NCBI GenBank assembly: GCA_963738345.1
Contig: CAVTWI010000002.1
Location: 5,084,001 to 5,148,000, forward strand
Reading direction: 5' to 3'
DNA length: 64,000 nucleotides
Source: Bog-159 sp963738345
Lineage (GTDB): Bacteria > Acidobacteriota > Terriglobia > Bryobacterales > Bryobacteraceae
Shown one piece after another: positions 34,056 to 43,618 of the stretch (position 1 is its first letter; each line of letters begins with the position of its first letter). The position numbers and the translations under genes are program-made. Below the pieces are notes generated by a model. The model did not search any database and had not been told where the DNA came from. It saw only the letters and a program-made list of their open reading frames with translations.

Positions 34056-34751
34056 ATGATGATCGACCTGAATTGCGATATGGGCGAACTGCCCGATGGG
34101 GCGCTCGAAGAAGCGCTGCTTTCCCACATTACCTCCGCCAACGTGGCGTGCGGGGGACATGCCGGCGATGCCGCTAGCATGCGCCGCACGGTGGATGCCG
34201 CGCGGCGCTACGGTGTCGCCGTCGGTGCGCATCCCGGATATCCCGATTGCGCGAACTTCGGGCGCCTGGAAATGCCGCTGTCGCTCCAAGCGATTGCCGA
34301 AACCGTGCACCAACAAATCGCCGCGTTGGCGGATATTGCAGGCGAACTGACGCATGTGAAACCGCACGGCGCCCTGTATAACGTGGCGGCGAAGAATGCG
34401 GAGGTAGCCCGCGCGATCGGCGAAGGCGTCGCCCATTTCGGCAAAGAAGTGACCTTGTTTGGCCTCGCCGGATCGCTCATGCTGGATGTCTGGCACGAAA
34501 TGGGCTTTCGCGTAGCCGCCGAGGGATTCGCGGACCGCTGCTATGAGCCGGACGGTTCCCTGCGGTCCCGCAAACTTGCCGGCGCATTGATCACCGATCC
34601 CGATTCCGCCGCCGCCCAGGCGCTGCGACTGGCGCATGAAGGCTGCGTCCAGACAATTTGTGTTCACAGCGACACTCCGGGGTCCGTCCGAATTATGGCG
34701 GCGGTCGCTCAGGCATTACGCGGAGCGGGTTGTAAAATGGATGCATCATGA
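34056..34751 (+). CDS. pxpA: 5-oxoprolinase subunit A (LamB/YcsF family)
   Basis: A 231-residue protein. It has the family opening DLNCDMGELPDGALEEALLS, then SANVACGGHAGDAASMRRTV, AVGAHPGYPDCANFGR, ELTHVKPHGALYN and FADRCYEPDGSLRSRKLAGAL. PxpA works with PxpB and PxpC to cleave 5-oxoproline with ATP; PxpB/C are not in the window, so the enzyme partner must be elsewhere or absent. Start at 34056 or the next codon ATG at 34059. The stop overlaps the next gene as ATGA. Confidence 0.93.
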   Translation: MMIDLNCDMGELPDGALEEALLSHITSANVACGGHAGDAASMRRTVDAARRYGVAVGAHPGYPDCANFGRLEMPLSLQAIAETVHQQIAALADIAGELTHVKPHGALYNVAAKNAEVARAIGEGVAHFGKEVTLFGLAGSLMLDVWHEMGFRVAAEGFADRCYEPDGSLRSRKLAGALITDPDSAAAQALRLAHEGCVQTICVHSDTPGSVRIMAAVAQALRGAGCKMDAS

Positions 34752-35584
34752 GCTTCAAACTGAACCGCCGTGGATTCCTGGCGACGGCCGGCCTAGCCGG
34801 AATGGCCGCGCCAGGTCCCGGCACCGTCGCCGCGCAACCGGTGGATGGAATCAAACTCGGCGTCGCCAGTTATTCATTGCGCGAATTTAGCCGCGCTCTG
34901 GCCATCCGCTGCATCAAGGAACTGCGCACGCCCTACGTCAGCGTGAAAGAGTTTCACTTGCCGTACCGCAGCAGTCCCGAAGAACTCGAAAGAGGGCGCA
35001 AAGAATTCGAGAGCGCCGGCCTCACTATTGTGAGCGGCGGCAACATCTCTCTGTCGAAAGACGATCCCGATGATATCCGCCGCTACTTCGATTACGCCAA
35101 AATGTGCGGCATGCCGATGATCGTCTGCGCCCCCACCCACACCAACCTGGGGGCCATCGAGCGTTGCGTCAAAGAGTACAACATCCGCATCGCCATTCAC
35201 ACGCACGGTCCGGAGGACAAGCAATATCCGACGCCCCAATCAGTGCTCGCGGTGGTCCGCAACATGGATCCACGCTGCGGTCTGTGCATGGATGTTGGAC
35301 ATTCGTCTCGTGCCGGCGCGGACGTGGTGGCATCCATTGCCGAAGCCGGAGAACGTCTGTTCGACATGCATATCAAGGATCTGCGGTCCTTCGATGCGCA
35401 CGCCGTTCAGTGTGATGTAGGCGAGGGTATTATGCCGGTGGTGGGCATCTTCAAGCAATTGCAGAAGGTCGGTTACCAGGGCTGCGTGAATCTGGAATAC
35501 GAAATCAACGGGGACAATCCGCTGCCCGGCATGAAGAACTCATTCAGTTACATGCGCGGTGTGCTGGCGGGTCTGAAAGGCTGA
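34748..35584 (+). CDS. Tat-exported sugar phosphate isomerase/epimerase-like TIM barrel
   Basis: A 278-residue protein with a Tat signal (NRRGFLATAGLAGMAAPGPG). The mature part is an AP-endonuclease-2-like (xylose isomerase-like) TIM barrel: KLGVASYSLREFSR, GMPMIVCAPTH, HTHGPEDKQYPTP, GLCMDVGHSSRAG, FDMHIKDLRS and NLEYEINGDNP give the usual metal His/Asp/Glu set. Members isomerise or epimerise sugars or related compounds. Exported versions are numerous in Acidobacteria and Planctomycetes and their substrates are unknown. The ATGA overlap with pxpA shows coupling, though a metabolic link is not evident. Confidence 0.85.
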   Translation: MSFKLNRRGFLATAGLAGMAAPGPGTVAAQPVDGIKLGVASYSLREFSRALAIRCIKELRTPYVSVKEFHLPYRSSPEELERGRKEFESAGLTIVSGGNISLSKDDPDDIRRYFDYAKMCGMPMIVCAPTHTNLGAIERCVKEYNIRIAIHTHGPEDKQYPTPQSVLAVVRNMDPRCGLCMDVGHSSRAGADVVASIAEAGERLFDMHIKDLRSFDAHAVQCDVGEGIMPVVGIFKQLQKVGYQGCVNLEYEINGDNPLPGMKNSFSYMRGVLAGLKG

Positions 35585-35597
35585 GGCGCAAGGACAC

Positions 35598-35990
35598 ATG
35601 GCGGATATTCCAGTCGGAACCAAACTCGAAACGAAGCTGTTAGTAGATAACACGGTGGCCATAGATTTTCTGGGCATGGAAGGCGCGCGCGTGCTGGCTA
35701 CACCTTGGATGATTGGATGGATGGAGCGCACCTGCCGAAACGCTGTCCTGCCGTTGCTCGAAGCCGGACACGACACGGTTGGCACGCACGTCAATGTTTT
35801 CCATTTAGCGGCCACGCCCATGGGAATGACTGTGACGTTCAAAGCCGAAGTCACCGGCGTAGACGGGCGGCGCGTGAATTTCAAGGTGGAAGCCTGGGAC
35901 GAAAAAGAAAAGTGCGGCGAGGGCACGCACCAGCGGGCCATCGTCGAGATCGCCCGGTTCGCCGCCAAAATGAAAGGCAAACTCGGCTGA
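35598..35990 (+). CDS. FlK-like acyl-CoA thioesterase (hot-dog fold)
   Basis: A 130-residue hot-dog protein. The catalytic triad of fluoroacetyl-CoA thioesterase FlK (Thr42, Glu50, His76) is matched in spacing by Thr35 (VLATP), Glu43 (GWMER) and His69 (NVFHLAATP). The rest fits the family: TVTFKAEVTGVDGRRVNFKV and GEGTHQRAIVEIARF. It probably hydrolyses a short acyl-CoA; FlK specificity for fluoroacetyl-CoA is not implied. It follows the TIM-barrel gene by 13 bases and converges with an acyl-CoA dehydrogenase. Confidence 0.85.
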   Translation: MADIPVGTKLETKLLVDNTVAIDFLGMEGARVLATPWMIGWMERTCRNAVLPLLEAGHDTVGTHVNVFHLAATPMGMTVTFKAEVTGVDGRRVNFKVEAWDEKEKCGEGTHQRAIVEIARFAAKMKGKLG

Positions 35991-36001
35991 CTAGCCGCGG
36001 T

Positions 36002-37174
36002 CTACAGCGCGTCTTCCTTGGCGATGATTTCTTTCATGATTTCCGAAGTGCCGGCGCCGATAGTATAAAGACGCAGGTCGCGCCAGTAGCGGCTGACAGG
36101 GTATTCGGTAGTGTAGCCAAAACCTCCAAAGATCTGCATACAGTCGTAACTGAGGCGTTGCGCCAACTCGGAAGTATAGAGCTTGGCCATCGTAATCTCG
36201 CGGACCGCCTTTTGGCCGCGATTCATTAAGTCAAGCGCGCGATAGACTAGCCACCGGCCTGCCTCCAGGTTGGTTCGATGTTCGGCGAACTTATGGCGCC
36301 ACACCTGATAGCTACCGACCGGATTGCCAAAAGCATGGCGCTCCTTACCGTATTCGATGGCCAAGTCAAGACAGCGCGCCATTGAAGCACTCATCATGAT
36401 AGCCGATGCCAGGCGTTCGCCCTGGAAGTTATGCATGATGTAGTAGAAGCCGCGATTCTTCTCACCTAGAATATAGCGGGCCGGGATACGGCAATCGTCA
36501 AAGAACAGTTCAGCGGTGTCCGAACATAAATTGCCCACTTTCTTCAATTTCTTGCCCACCGAGAAGCCGGGAGTGCTGGTCGGAAATAGGACCAGCGAAA
36601 CGCCGCGGCGTCCGGGTTCGCCGGTGCGTACGGCCAGCACGATGAAATCGGCGCGGGAGCCATTGGTAATCCAAAGCTTCTGCCCGGAGATCACCAGGTG
36701 ATCGCCATCCTCGCGCGCCTGCGTACGCAGTGCCGCCACATCTGAACCGCCCCCGGGCTCACTGATGCCTAGCGCGCCGATCCATTCACCCGCCATGGCC
36801 GGCCGCATAAACTCTTCCTTGTGCTCCGCCGTGCCGAGTTCATTGATGATGGGAATCGTCAGTTCGGCCTGCACCATGAGCGCCATACCGACGCCTGGAC
36901 TGTCCCCCCATGCCATGGATTCCAATGCTGCGGCCGTGGCCCACCAGTCGAGCCCGGCCCCACCCAATTCCGGGGGAATGCGTATGCCGAACAAACCCAA
37001 ATCGGCCGCTTTGCGGAAGATCTCGCGGGGGAAAATGCCGGCTTCATCCCACGCTTGGGCGAAGGGCGCGATTTCTTCGCGGCAAAAGCGCTTCACAGTC
37101 TGCCGGATAAGGTCGTGCTCCGTCGTGAAGGGCGGATAGACAGCAGGGGCTTCCGCAACCATTTCAGGTGTCAT
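36002..37174 (-). CDS. Acyl-CoA dehydrogenase
   Basis: A 390-residue flavoenzyme of the short/medium-chain type. Motifs: LFGIRIPPELGGAGLDWWAT, GALGISEPGGGSDVAALRTQ, LWITNGSRADFIVLAVRT, the FAD-adenine contact region RHAFGNPVGSYQVWRHKFAE, MQIFGGFGYTTEYPVSRYWR and the catalytic-loop C-terminus YTIGAGTSEIMKEIIAKEDA (Glu of TSEIM is the usual base). It would feed electrons to ETF. The gene is convergent with the FlK-like thioesterase, which also handles acyl-CoA. Start ATG at 37174; substrate unknown. Confidence 0.93.
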   Translation of the reverse strand: MTPEMVAEAPAVYPPFTTEHDLIRQTVKRFCREEIAPFAQAWDEAGIFPREIFRKAADLGLFGIRIPPELGGAGLDWWATAAALESMAWGDSPGVGMALMVQAELTIPIINELGTAEHKEEFMRPAMAGEWIGALGISEPGGGSDVAALRTQAREDGDHLVISGQKLWITNGSRADFIVLAVRTGEPGRRGVSLVLFPTSTPGFSVGKKLKKVGNLCSDTAELFFDDCRIPARYILGEKNRGFYYIMHNFQGERLASAIMMSASMARCLDLAIEYGKERHAFGNPVGSYQVWRHKFAEHRTNLEAGRWLVYRALDLMNRGQKAVREITMAKLYTSELAQRLSYDCMQIFGGFGYTTEYPVSRYWRDLRLYTIGAGTSEIMKEIIAKEDAL

Positions 37175-37208
37175 GCGGGCTATTGTACACCAGCCTTAAA
37201 CCGATGAC

Positions 37209-40200
37209 TCACTCCACAATCTGTACCATTGACCCCGAACTGCCCGCTACGTTTGTGCTTCCCGTGTAAGTTGCGGTAATGGTTTCCGTGCCCTTGGGCA
37301 GGGTAGTAACAGCCACCTTGGCGGAGCCGTTGACCAAGCTGCCGGAGCCCAAGACGGTTGAACCCATGTTGAAAGTCACCGAACCGGTGGCAAATGCCGT
37401 GGCTGACCGCACCACCGCGGTGAAGGTGACTGACTCGCCAACTGCCGCCGGATTCACCGAAGAGATCAGTTGGGTTGTCGTGGCCGCTTGGTTCACGATT
37501 TGATTGAGGGTGGCTGAAGTGCTCTTCGCAGACGATGTATCTCCACTGTAGGCAGCCGTAATGGCGTAAGTGCCGGCGGCCAACGTCAGCGTCGTAAACG
37601 TAGCCGAACCTTGCGGGTTTAACGATGCCGTCCCCAGCGGGGCGGATCCATTCTTAAAGGTGACTGTGCCCGTGGGCGTCGGCCCGGCAGAGGTAACTGT
37701 GGCTGTAAAGGTGATGGGCTGGCCGTAAGCCGAAGGATTCGCGCTTGAGGTCAACAACGTCGTCGTCACAGCCTGACTGATGGTCTGCTTAAAGATCTTC
37801 GACGTGCTGGATTCGAAAGTGGAATCGCCCGCGTAGGTTGCCGTTATGTTGTGAACGCCAGCGGTCAAGGTTGACGTCGTCATCGCCGCAGCGCCGCTCT
37901 TCGTATTCGAGGTCCCGATAGTCGTCGTGGAATCGTAGAAGGTCACCAGTTCGCCGTCGGGTATGGGGCCGTAGGTGGAAGACACCGTGGCTGTGAATGT
38001 CACCGGTTGGGCCACGGGGACGCTGGAGTTGGAGGAAGTGACCGTGGTGGTGGTGGGTGCGTTGGTCACTGTCTGGGCAACTGGCGTCGAGGTGCTGGTC
38101 TGATTATTGGCATCGCCGGTGTAGACAGCCGTGATCGAGTCGGTTCCGACCGTGGTGAAAGCATACGTGAAGGTCGCCTTCCCGCGCGTGACCGGCGCGC
38201 TTCCCAACGTCTTAGAACCGTTCAGGAACGAGACCGATCCCGATATGGTTCCAGTGTAAGCTGCGGTCACCGTTGCGCTAAACGTGACGTTTTGGTTCAA
38301 AGAGGACGGGTTCGGCGTGGATGTCAGCACTGTTGTGGTCGGAGCTTGGCCGATCACTTGCGTAAGAGTCCCGGTGCTGGTCGAGAAGTTTCCGTCGCCG
38401 GAGTAGGATGCCGATAGTGCCAGGGAACCGGCTGATAGAGTCGACGATATATAGGCGGCCGTCCCATTGGTCAGCGCAACCGATGCAATGGCCGTGGTAC
38501 CGTTCTTGAACGTGACCTTGCCGGTCGGCATGAGAGAACCGGACGAGGCGCTGACCGTCGCGGTAAGGGTGATCGATTGGCCATAGACCGACGGATTGGC
38601 GCTCGACGCCAACGCCGTAACACTAGTATTGAGGTTGACCACCTGTTTTACAATCTTGGACGTGCTGCCCTGGAGTGTTGCATCGCCGGCGTAGGTGGCG
38701 CTGATCGAGTGAGTACCCACCGCCAACGCGGACGTGACTAGAGTTGCTACGCCGCTCTTCGTCGTGCTGGTCCCCAGGCTGGCTGAGCCATCATAGAATG
38801 TGACCGAGTCACCGTTTGGAACGCTGCCGGACGACGGAGTGACCGTGGCTGTAAAAGTCACGCTCTGTCCTGCGAACGAGGGCGAACCCGATGACGTCAG
38901 CGCCGTCGTCGTGGATGTATTGCCCACCGACTGGCTTAGCGGTAGGGATGCACTACCGCTATTGCTGACGTCGCCCGAATAGGTCGCCACCACGGCGTAT
39001 GTACCGGTGGCGGAGAATGCGTAATTGATCGTCGCCTTACCTTGCACCGGGGCGGCGTTCCCCAGAACGGTCGAGCCTTGCGTGAACGTAACCGTGCCGC
39101 TGGTCTTTCCGCCGTAAGCACTCGTAACGGTTGCGGTGAAAGAGACGGCTTGGTTGAGCGACGATGGATTCGGCGTGGAGGTGAGTGTCGTCGTCGTGGA
39201 GGCCTCGGATACAACTTGAGTCAATGTGGCGGAACTGGTCGAGAAGTTTGTATCGCCCGAATACGCCGCAGTAATGGTGGACGATCCAGCAGCCAGGACT
39301 GAGGTACTGTAATTGCCCGTGCCATTGCTCAGAGTGATCGAAGCGATAACCACGGATCCATTCTTCAAAGTAACCGTACCCGTGGGAGTACCGGTCCCCG
39401 ACTGTGGGGTTACGCCAACCGTAAACGTAACCGTCTGACCGAAGACAGAAGGATTCAAGCTGGATACCAGGCTTGTGGTCGTTGGGCTCAGGTTTACTAC
39501 CTGCTTGAACACTCGGGACGTGCTCGATTGATATGTGCTGTCACCTGGGTAAGTGGCCGTAATCGAGTTGCTGCCAACGGGTAACGACGAGGTGGTCATA
39601 GAGGCGACGCCGTTGGCGGTCGTGCCGGAGCCTAATGTGTTGGATCCGTTATAAAACGTCACGGTCTCACCATTGGGGATGGCGCCGGAGGCGGGACTAA
39701 CTGTGGCTGTGAAAACTACAGGCTGGTTGACGATCGACGGTGTGCCGGACGAAACCAGAGCGGTGGTGGTGGTGACATTCTGGCTCCCGCTGACCACCTG
39801 GTTGAGCACCGAAGAAGTGCTGCCTTGATAATCGGGGCTACCTAGAAACACTGCCGTTATTGGATAGGTACCCGATTTGGAAAAGCTGGTAGTGACGGTA
39901 GCCTGGCCATTCACCAGTTGGGCAGTGGCCCAAGTAGCGGCGGGAGTACCTTGCATAAACGCGACGGTGCCGGTCGGGATCCCGCCGTACTGCCCTGTTA
40001 TGGTCGCGGTGAGTGTGATGGGCTGGTTGGTGCTGGCAGGATTGGCGCTCGATGTGACGACGGTGGTGCTTGCCTGGCTCACTGCCTGCGTGAGGAAAGC
40101 GTATCCAGGCTGAAAGTTGGCATCCCCATTGTAAGAGGCGGAAATAGTGTGGTTGCCGACTGTCAGACTCGCGCGACTGATGGAAGCGCTGCCGTTCACC

Positions 40201-41882
40201 AGCCCGGTAGTTCCGAGCGTGGAAGTGCCGTCCTTAAATGTTACCGTTCCGGTGGGCGTGCTCCCGGTTCCCGCGACCGTCGCCGTGAATGTCACCGCTT
40301 GGTTTAGCGCGGAGGGATTGAGTGACGATGTCACGGTGACTTTCGTGCCGATCGTCTCGGCCACAGTGTTGGAACTGCTTGCGGCATAGTGTGAGTCGGC
40401 GGAGTAGACCGCGCGCAGTGCGTGCAGGCCTACAGTCGCGAATGACGCCGTGTAGGATGCCTGCCCATTGGAAACGGCTGCCGTCGAGAGTACAGCCGTG
40501 CCATCGTAGAAAGTGACATTACCGGAAACTGTTGCGGCGTCGAACGCCGCGGCTAACGAGGCGGTCAGCAGCACCGCCTGACTGGTTGCCGAGGGGTTCG
40601 GTAGGGATGTCAGTGACGTAGTGGTTGCGTACGACCCGAATTTGGCAGTGGTGTTCAGTAAGACGCCGATCACGCCGCTGCTGCAACCGCCCGTTGTGGC
40701 GCACTGATTGACGACGGCTAAGTCAGGCTGGCCGTCTGCATTGAAGTCGCCCGATAAGATAGCGGATGCATAATTGCCGCCGGTGGCGAAGGTGCTGGCC
40801 GGCTGAAAAGTGCCGTCGCCATTACCGGATAGCAGGCTAACCGCCCCCGCGGCGCTACCGCCGGACGACGAACTGAGATTGCTGACTGCAAGATCCAATA
40901 CGCCGTCCCCATCGAAATCCGCCACAGTGACGGAATTGGGCTCGTTACCTCCCGACCCGTAGCTTACCGCGGGCTTAAACGTGCCATCGCCATTTCCTAA
41001 AAGAATTCCTATTGAGCCGCTTTGCGAGCAGCTTTGGATAAAACTTGCGCAACTGTTTACCACCGCCAAATCCAGCGATCCATCGGAATTGAAATCGCCA
41101 ATGGCTACGGCGGTAAGGTATGCGCCGCCCGCAGCGTAAATCATAGGCGCTTGAAGGCTGCCATCGCCATTGCCCAATAGGACGCTTACGGTGTCCTCGG
41201 CGTTGGCATTCGCTACCGCCAGATCGACAGAACCGTCGTTATTAAAATCTCCCACAGCCAGATACACCGCAGATGGGGCACCTGTCGAATACGCCATGGG
41301 CGATTGGAAGGTGCCATCGCCGTTGCCTAATAAAATGGCGATCACGCTGTCGGCCGCGGTCTGATTGCAGACAGCCAGATCGGGGTAACCATCGCCGTTA
41401 AAGTCACCCATAGCCACAAAATAGCTACCGCCATTGCCTGTGTTGTAAGGAACCGGCGATTTGAAAGTACCGTCGCCATTTCCTAAGAACACACTGACTT
41501 GTCCCGTACCACACGTTGCGCTTGTCGGGCATACGGACGCGACCACCAAGTCGGCGAAGCCATCCCCGTTGACATCTCCCGCGGCCACTGACATGGGTTG
41601 AAACGAACCCGTTAAATAGCTGACCGGTGCTTGAAAACTACCGTCGCCATTTGCAATCAGGACGGCGATGGTCGCGGGCGCCGCGGTGTTACAGGTGGCG
41701 GCGACGCACGAGACTACGGCGATGTCAGGCACGCCGTCGCCATTGAAATCGGCGGTCGCAGACTGACCCAAGCCGCCCGCCGCAGCATAGCTCTGGACGG
41801 TTCCAAATGTTGCCGCATCGGCTCCAGCCGCGAAGATTAATAACCCGGTGAGCGAGATAATAATGCGCAGGGTGTGTTTCAT
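37209..41882 (-). CDS. Large secreted FG-GAP propeller plus twelve Ig-like domains
   Basis: A 1557-residue exported protein with a signal peptide (1-23). Residues about 25-415 contain seven FG-GAP repeats (ADFNGDGVPDIAVV, GDVNGDGFADLVVA, GDFNGDGYPDLAVC and four more), one whole propeller. About twelve bacterial Ig-like (group 3/Big_5-type) domains of about 95 residues follow, each beginning TTTxLTSSxNPS and including PTGTVTFKNG and TYSGD-type motifs. No LPXTG-like anchor or autotransporter domain is visible. It is probably a surface adhesin or matrix protein. Domains from the fourth on follow a three-domain order, described separately. The gene stands alone on the minus strand. Confidence 0.92.
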   Translation of the reverse strand: MKHTLRIIISLTGLLIFAAGADAATFGTVQSYAAAGGLGQSATADFNGDGVPDIAVVSCVAATCNTAAPATIAVLIANGDGSFQAPVSYLTGSFQPMSVAAGDVNGDGFADLVVASVCPTSATCGTGQVSVFLGNGDGTFKSPVPYNTGNGGSYFVAMGDFNGDGYPDLAVCNQTAADSVIAILLGNGDGTFQSPMAYSTGAPSAVYLAVGDFNNDGSVDLAVANANAEDTVSVLLGNGDGSLQAPMIYAAGGAYLTAVAIGDFNSDGSLDLAVVNSCASFIQSCSQSGSIGILLGNGDGTFKPAVSYGSGGNEPNSVTVADFDGDGVLDLAVSNLSSSSGGSAAGAVSLLSGNGDGTFQPASTFATGGNYASAILSGDFNADGQPDLAVVNQCATTGGCSSGVIGVLLNTTAKFGSYATTTSLTSLPNPSATSQAVLLTASLAAAFDAATVSGNVTFYDGTAVLSTAAVSNGQASYTASFATVGLHALRAVYSADSHYAASSSNTVAETIGTKVTVTSSLNPSALNQAVTFTATVAGTGSTPTGTVTFKDGTSTLGTTGLVNGSASISRASLTVGNHTISASYNGDANFQPGYAFLTQAVSQASTTVVTSSANPASTNQPITLTATITGQYGGIPTGTVAFMQGTPAATWATAQLVNGQATVTTSFSKSGTYPITAVFLGSPDYQGSTSSVLNQVVSGSQNVTTTTALVSSGTPSIVNQPVVFTATVSPASGAIPNGETVTFYNGSNTLGSGTTANGVASMTTSSLPVGSNSITATYPGDSTYQSSTSRVFKQVVNLSPTTTSLVSSLNPSVFGQTVTFTVGVTPQSGTGTPTGTVTLKNGSVVIASITLSNGTGNYSTSVLAAGSSTITAAYSGDTNFSTSSATLTQVVSEASTTTTLTSTPNPSSLNQAVSFTATVTSAYGGKTSGTVTFTQGSTVLGNAAPVQGKATINYAFSATGTYAVVATYSGDVSNSGSASLPLSQSVGNTSTTTALTSSGSPSFAGQSVTFTATVTPSSGSVPNGDSVTFYDGSASLGTSTTKSGVATLVTSALAVGTHSISATYAGDATLQGSTSKIVKQVVNLNTSVTALASSANPSVYGQSITLTATVSASSGSLMPTGKVTFKNGTTAIASVALTNGTAAYISSTLSAGSLALSASYSGDGNFSTSTGTLTQVIGQAPTTTVLTSTPNPSSLNQNVTFSATVTAAYTGTISGSVSFLNGSKTLGSAPVTRGKATFTYAFTTVGTDSITAVYTGDANNQTSTSTPVAQTVTNAPTTTTVTSSNSSVPVAQPVTFTATVSSTYGPIPDGELVTFYDSTTTIGTSNTKSGAAAMTTSTLTAGVHNITATYAGDSTFESSTSKIFKQTISQAVTTTLLTSSANPSAYGQPITFTATVTSAGPTPTGTVTFKNGSAPLGTASLNPQGSATFTTLTLAAGTYAITAAYSGDTSSAKSTSATLNQIVNQAATTTQLISSVNPAAVGESVTFTAVVRSATAFATGSVTFNMGSTVLGSGSLVNGSAKVAVTTLPKGTETITATYTGSTNVAGSSGSMVQIVE
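37212..39758 (-). repeat. Higher-order three-domain Ig repeat (A-B-C, three copies)
   Basis: Domains 4-12 of the 1557-residue protein repeat with a period of three. A-type domains (4, 7, 10) have IPNGETVTFY-like motifs and end FKQVV; B-type (5, 8, 11) carry PTGTVTxKNG, and 5 and 8 also share ASITLSNGT and FSTSSATLTQV-like stretches; C-type (6, 9, with 12 more divergent) have STPNPSSLNQ and GKATxxYAF. Units start near 39758, 38904 and 38049, about 855 bases each. Boundaries are approximate. Confidence 0.7.
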
Positions 41883-42044
41883 AGGACTGCCTCCGGCATA
41901 ATTATCGTAGTTAACAACTGTCTATTGCGCAATTCTACTTCGGATAGTACTAATGAACCGATGGTTAACAAGGCGGGTTAATTCCGGGTGTAACTCGACT
42001 AAAGCCGGTGCCACGAGGGACGATTCCGGGGCTGGAATTATAAT

Positions 42045-42254
42045 ATGACCATGGATCCTTTTCGCGTCATCAAGCAAACGTGGTCACCTGGGGATACGCG
42101 CGAAGTCGAGGATACCCGCATCGACCGGCAGATCGGTGTCGAATACGATTCGTACCGGCGCATTTACCTCGCCGACAATCATGAATGGATCATTGCCGGC
42201 AAGATCGCCCGTGACGACGGTAAGACCTATTACATTCTCGAGTGCGTTTTGTGA
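42045..42254 (+). CDS. Small hypothetical protein upstream of LMF gene
   Basis: A 69-residue product with beta-strand pattern (IGVEYDSYRRIYLADNHEWI, IAGKIARDDGKTYYILE). Not recognised. Its stop overlaps the LMF gene start as GTGA, suggesting translational coupling. The start is the ATG at 42045 or 42051. Charged, soluble, no signal peptide. The coupling makes it more likely real than its size alone would. Confidence 0.55.
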   Translation: MTMDPFRVIKQTWSPGDTREVEDTRIDRQIGVEYDSYRRIYLADNHEWIIAGKIARDDGKTYYILECVL

Positions 42255-43615
42255 CCCGGTCGACGGAATGGTTCCTAAGGGCACTGGGCGCCATCTACTT
42301 GGTCGCATTCTCTTCGTTCGGCGCGCAGGCCGGGGGATTGATCGGCTCTCAAGGCATCCTGCCGGTCACTGATTATTTGAACGGCCTCCGTGACGCCGTG
42401 GGCACTCGCGCCTATTGGTACGCGCCCACCTTGCTATGGGTGAACTCCACTGACCGTGCGCTACAGGTCGCATGGATTGCAGGCGTGGTGCTCTCGTTGC
42501 TCCTGATCCTCGGCCTGTTCAGGCGGCCCTGTCTCGTTGCGTTGTTGATCCTGTATCTATCGATTTCAACAGCCGGCCAGGATTTTTGGTCGTTTCAATG
42601 GGACATCCTACTCATCGAGGTTGGCTTCCTGGCAATCTTCGCGGATGGCTCACCTGGACGTACCTGGTTGTTCCGATGGCTGCTGTTCCGCTTAATGTTC
42701 ATGTCTGGAATGTCGAAATTGCTAAGTGGCGACCCTAACTGGCGGAACCTCACGGCGCTGGGCTATCACTATGAGACTCAACCGCTGCCCACGCCGCTTG
42801 CCTGGTACATGCATCAACTGCCGCTTTGGTTTCAGAGAGCGTCGACGGCGTTTGTATTCGTCGTAGAGCTATTGGTTCCTTTTCTGATCTTCGCACCGGG
42901 CCGCTGGCGGCGAGCCGCCGCGATGCTGCTGATCGCGCTACAGATTCTGATTCTGCTGACCGGCAATTATACATTCTTCAATTGGTTGGCTATCGCGCTG
43001 TGCTTATTCCTTTTCGCAGGCACAGAGCGGCGCAACGACGCATGGCAGTCGGTCCGCCATCGCGCGGTCACTGTGGCGCTCACAGTCTTCGTTCTAACCA
43101 CCAGCGGCCTGCAGTTCCTGCAGATGTTCCGGGTAACATTGCCTGGGCCGGCAGAAACCTACTTAGCCTGGATCTCACCACTCCGACTGGTCAACTCATA
43201 CGGCTTGTTTGCGGTAATGACCACCACGCGCCCCGAGATCATCGTGGAGGGCTCGAATGATGGAAGTACTTGGACGCCTTACGAGTTCCGTTATAAACCG
43301 GGCGATGTGAAGCGCGCGCCGCCCTGGGTAGCGCCTTACCAGCCTCGGCTTGACTGGCAGATGTGGTTCGCCGCGTTAGGCAGCCCCGGCGACAATCGCT
43401 GGTTTTACAATTTCGCCGCGCGGCTGATGCAAGGCTCGGCTCCGGTAGTGGCGCTGTTGAAGAGTAACCCGTTTCCGGGCACCCCTCCGAAATACATTCG
43501 GGCGGTCGTGTATGACTATAAATTTACCGGCTTCGAACAACGCCGGCGAACCGGCGCCTGGTGGCAACGCGAGGAGAAGGCCACCTATCTCCCCGGCATC
43601 TCACTCCGGCGATAG
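42251..43615 (+). CDS. Lipase maturation factor-family membrane protein
   Basis: A 454-residue multi-pass protein (about seven or eight helices) of the LMF1/LMF2 family. Typical motifs: LIGSQGILPV near the start, SFQWDILLIEVGFLAIF, LFRLMFMSGMSKLLSGDPNW, LTALGYHYETQPLPTPLAWY, FNWLAIALC, and the C-terminal EFRYKPGDVKR and PRLDWQMWFAAL. Animal LMF1 helps fold lipases in the ER; the bacterial role is unknown, perhaps in folding of exported proteins. The start is the GTG at 42251 (GTGA overlap with the small gene) or the GTG at 42242. It converges with the GMC operon with a three-base gap. Confidence 0.9.
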   Translation: MTRSTEWFLRALGAIYLVAFSSFGAQAGGLIGSQGILPVTDYLNGLRDAVGTRAYWYAPTLLWVNSTDRALQVAWIAGVVLSLLLILGLFRRPCLVALLILYLSISTAGQDFWSFQWDILLIEVGFLAIFADGSPGRTWLFRWLLFRLMFMSGMSKLLSGDPNWRNLTALGYHYETQPLPTPLAWYMHQLPLWFQRASTAFVFVVELLVPFLIFAPGRWRRAAAMLLIALQILILLTGNYTFFNWLAIALCLFLFAGTERRNDAWQSVRHRAVTVALTVFVLTTSGLQFLQMFRVTLPGPAETYLAWISPLRLVNSYGLFAVMTTTRPEIIVEGSNDGSTWTPYEFRYKPGDVKRAPPWVAPYQPRLDWQMWFAALGSPGDNRWFYNFAARLMQGSAPVVALLKSNPFPGTPPKYIRAVVYDYKFTGFEQRRRTGAWWQREEKATYLPGISLRR

Positions 43616-43618
43616 TGT

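Noticed and set aside
33963..34667. Minus-strand open frame of 234 codons
   Set aside because: It is antisense to pxpA and would also cover the MarR operator region; no motif.
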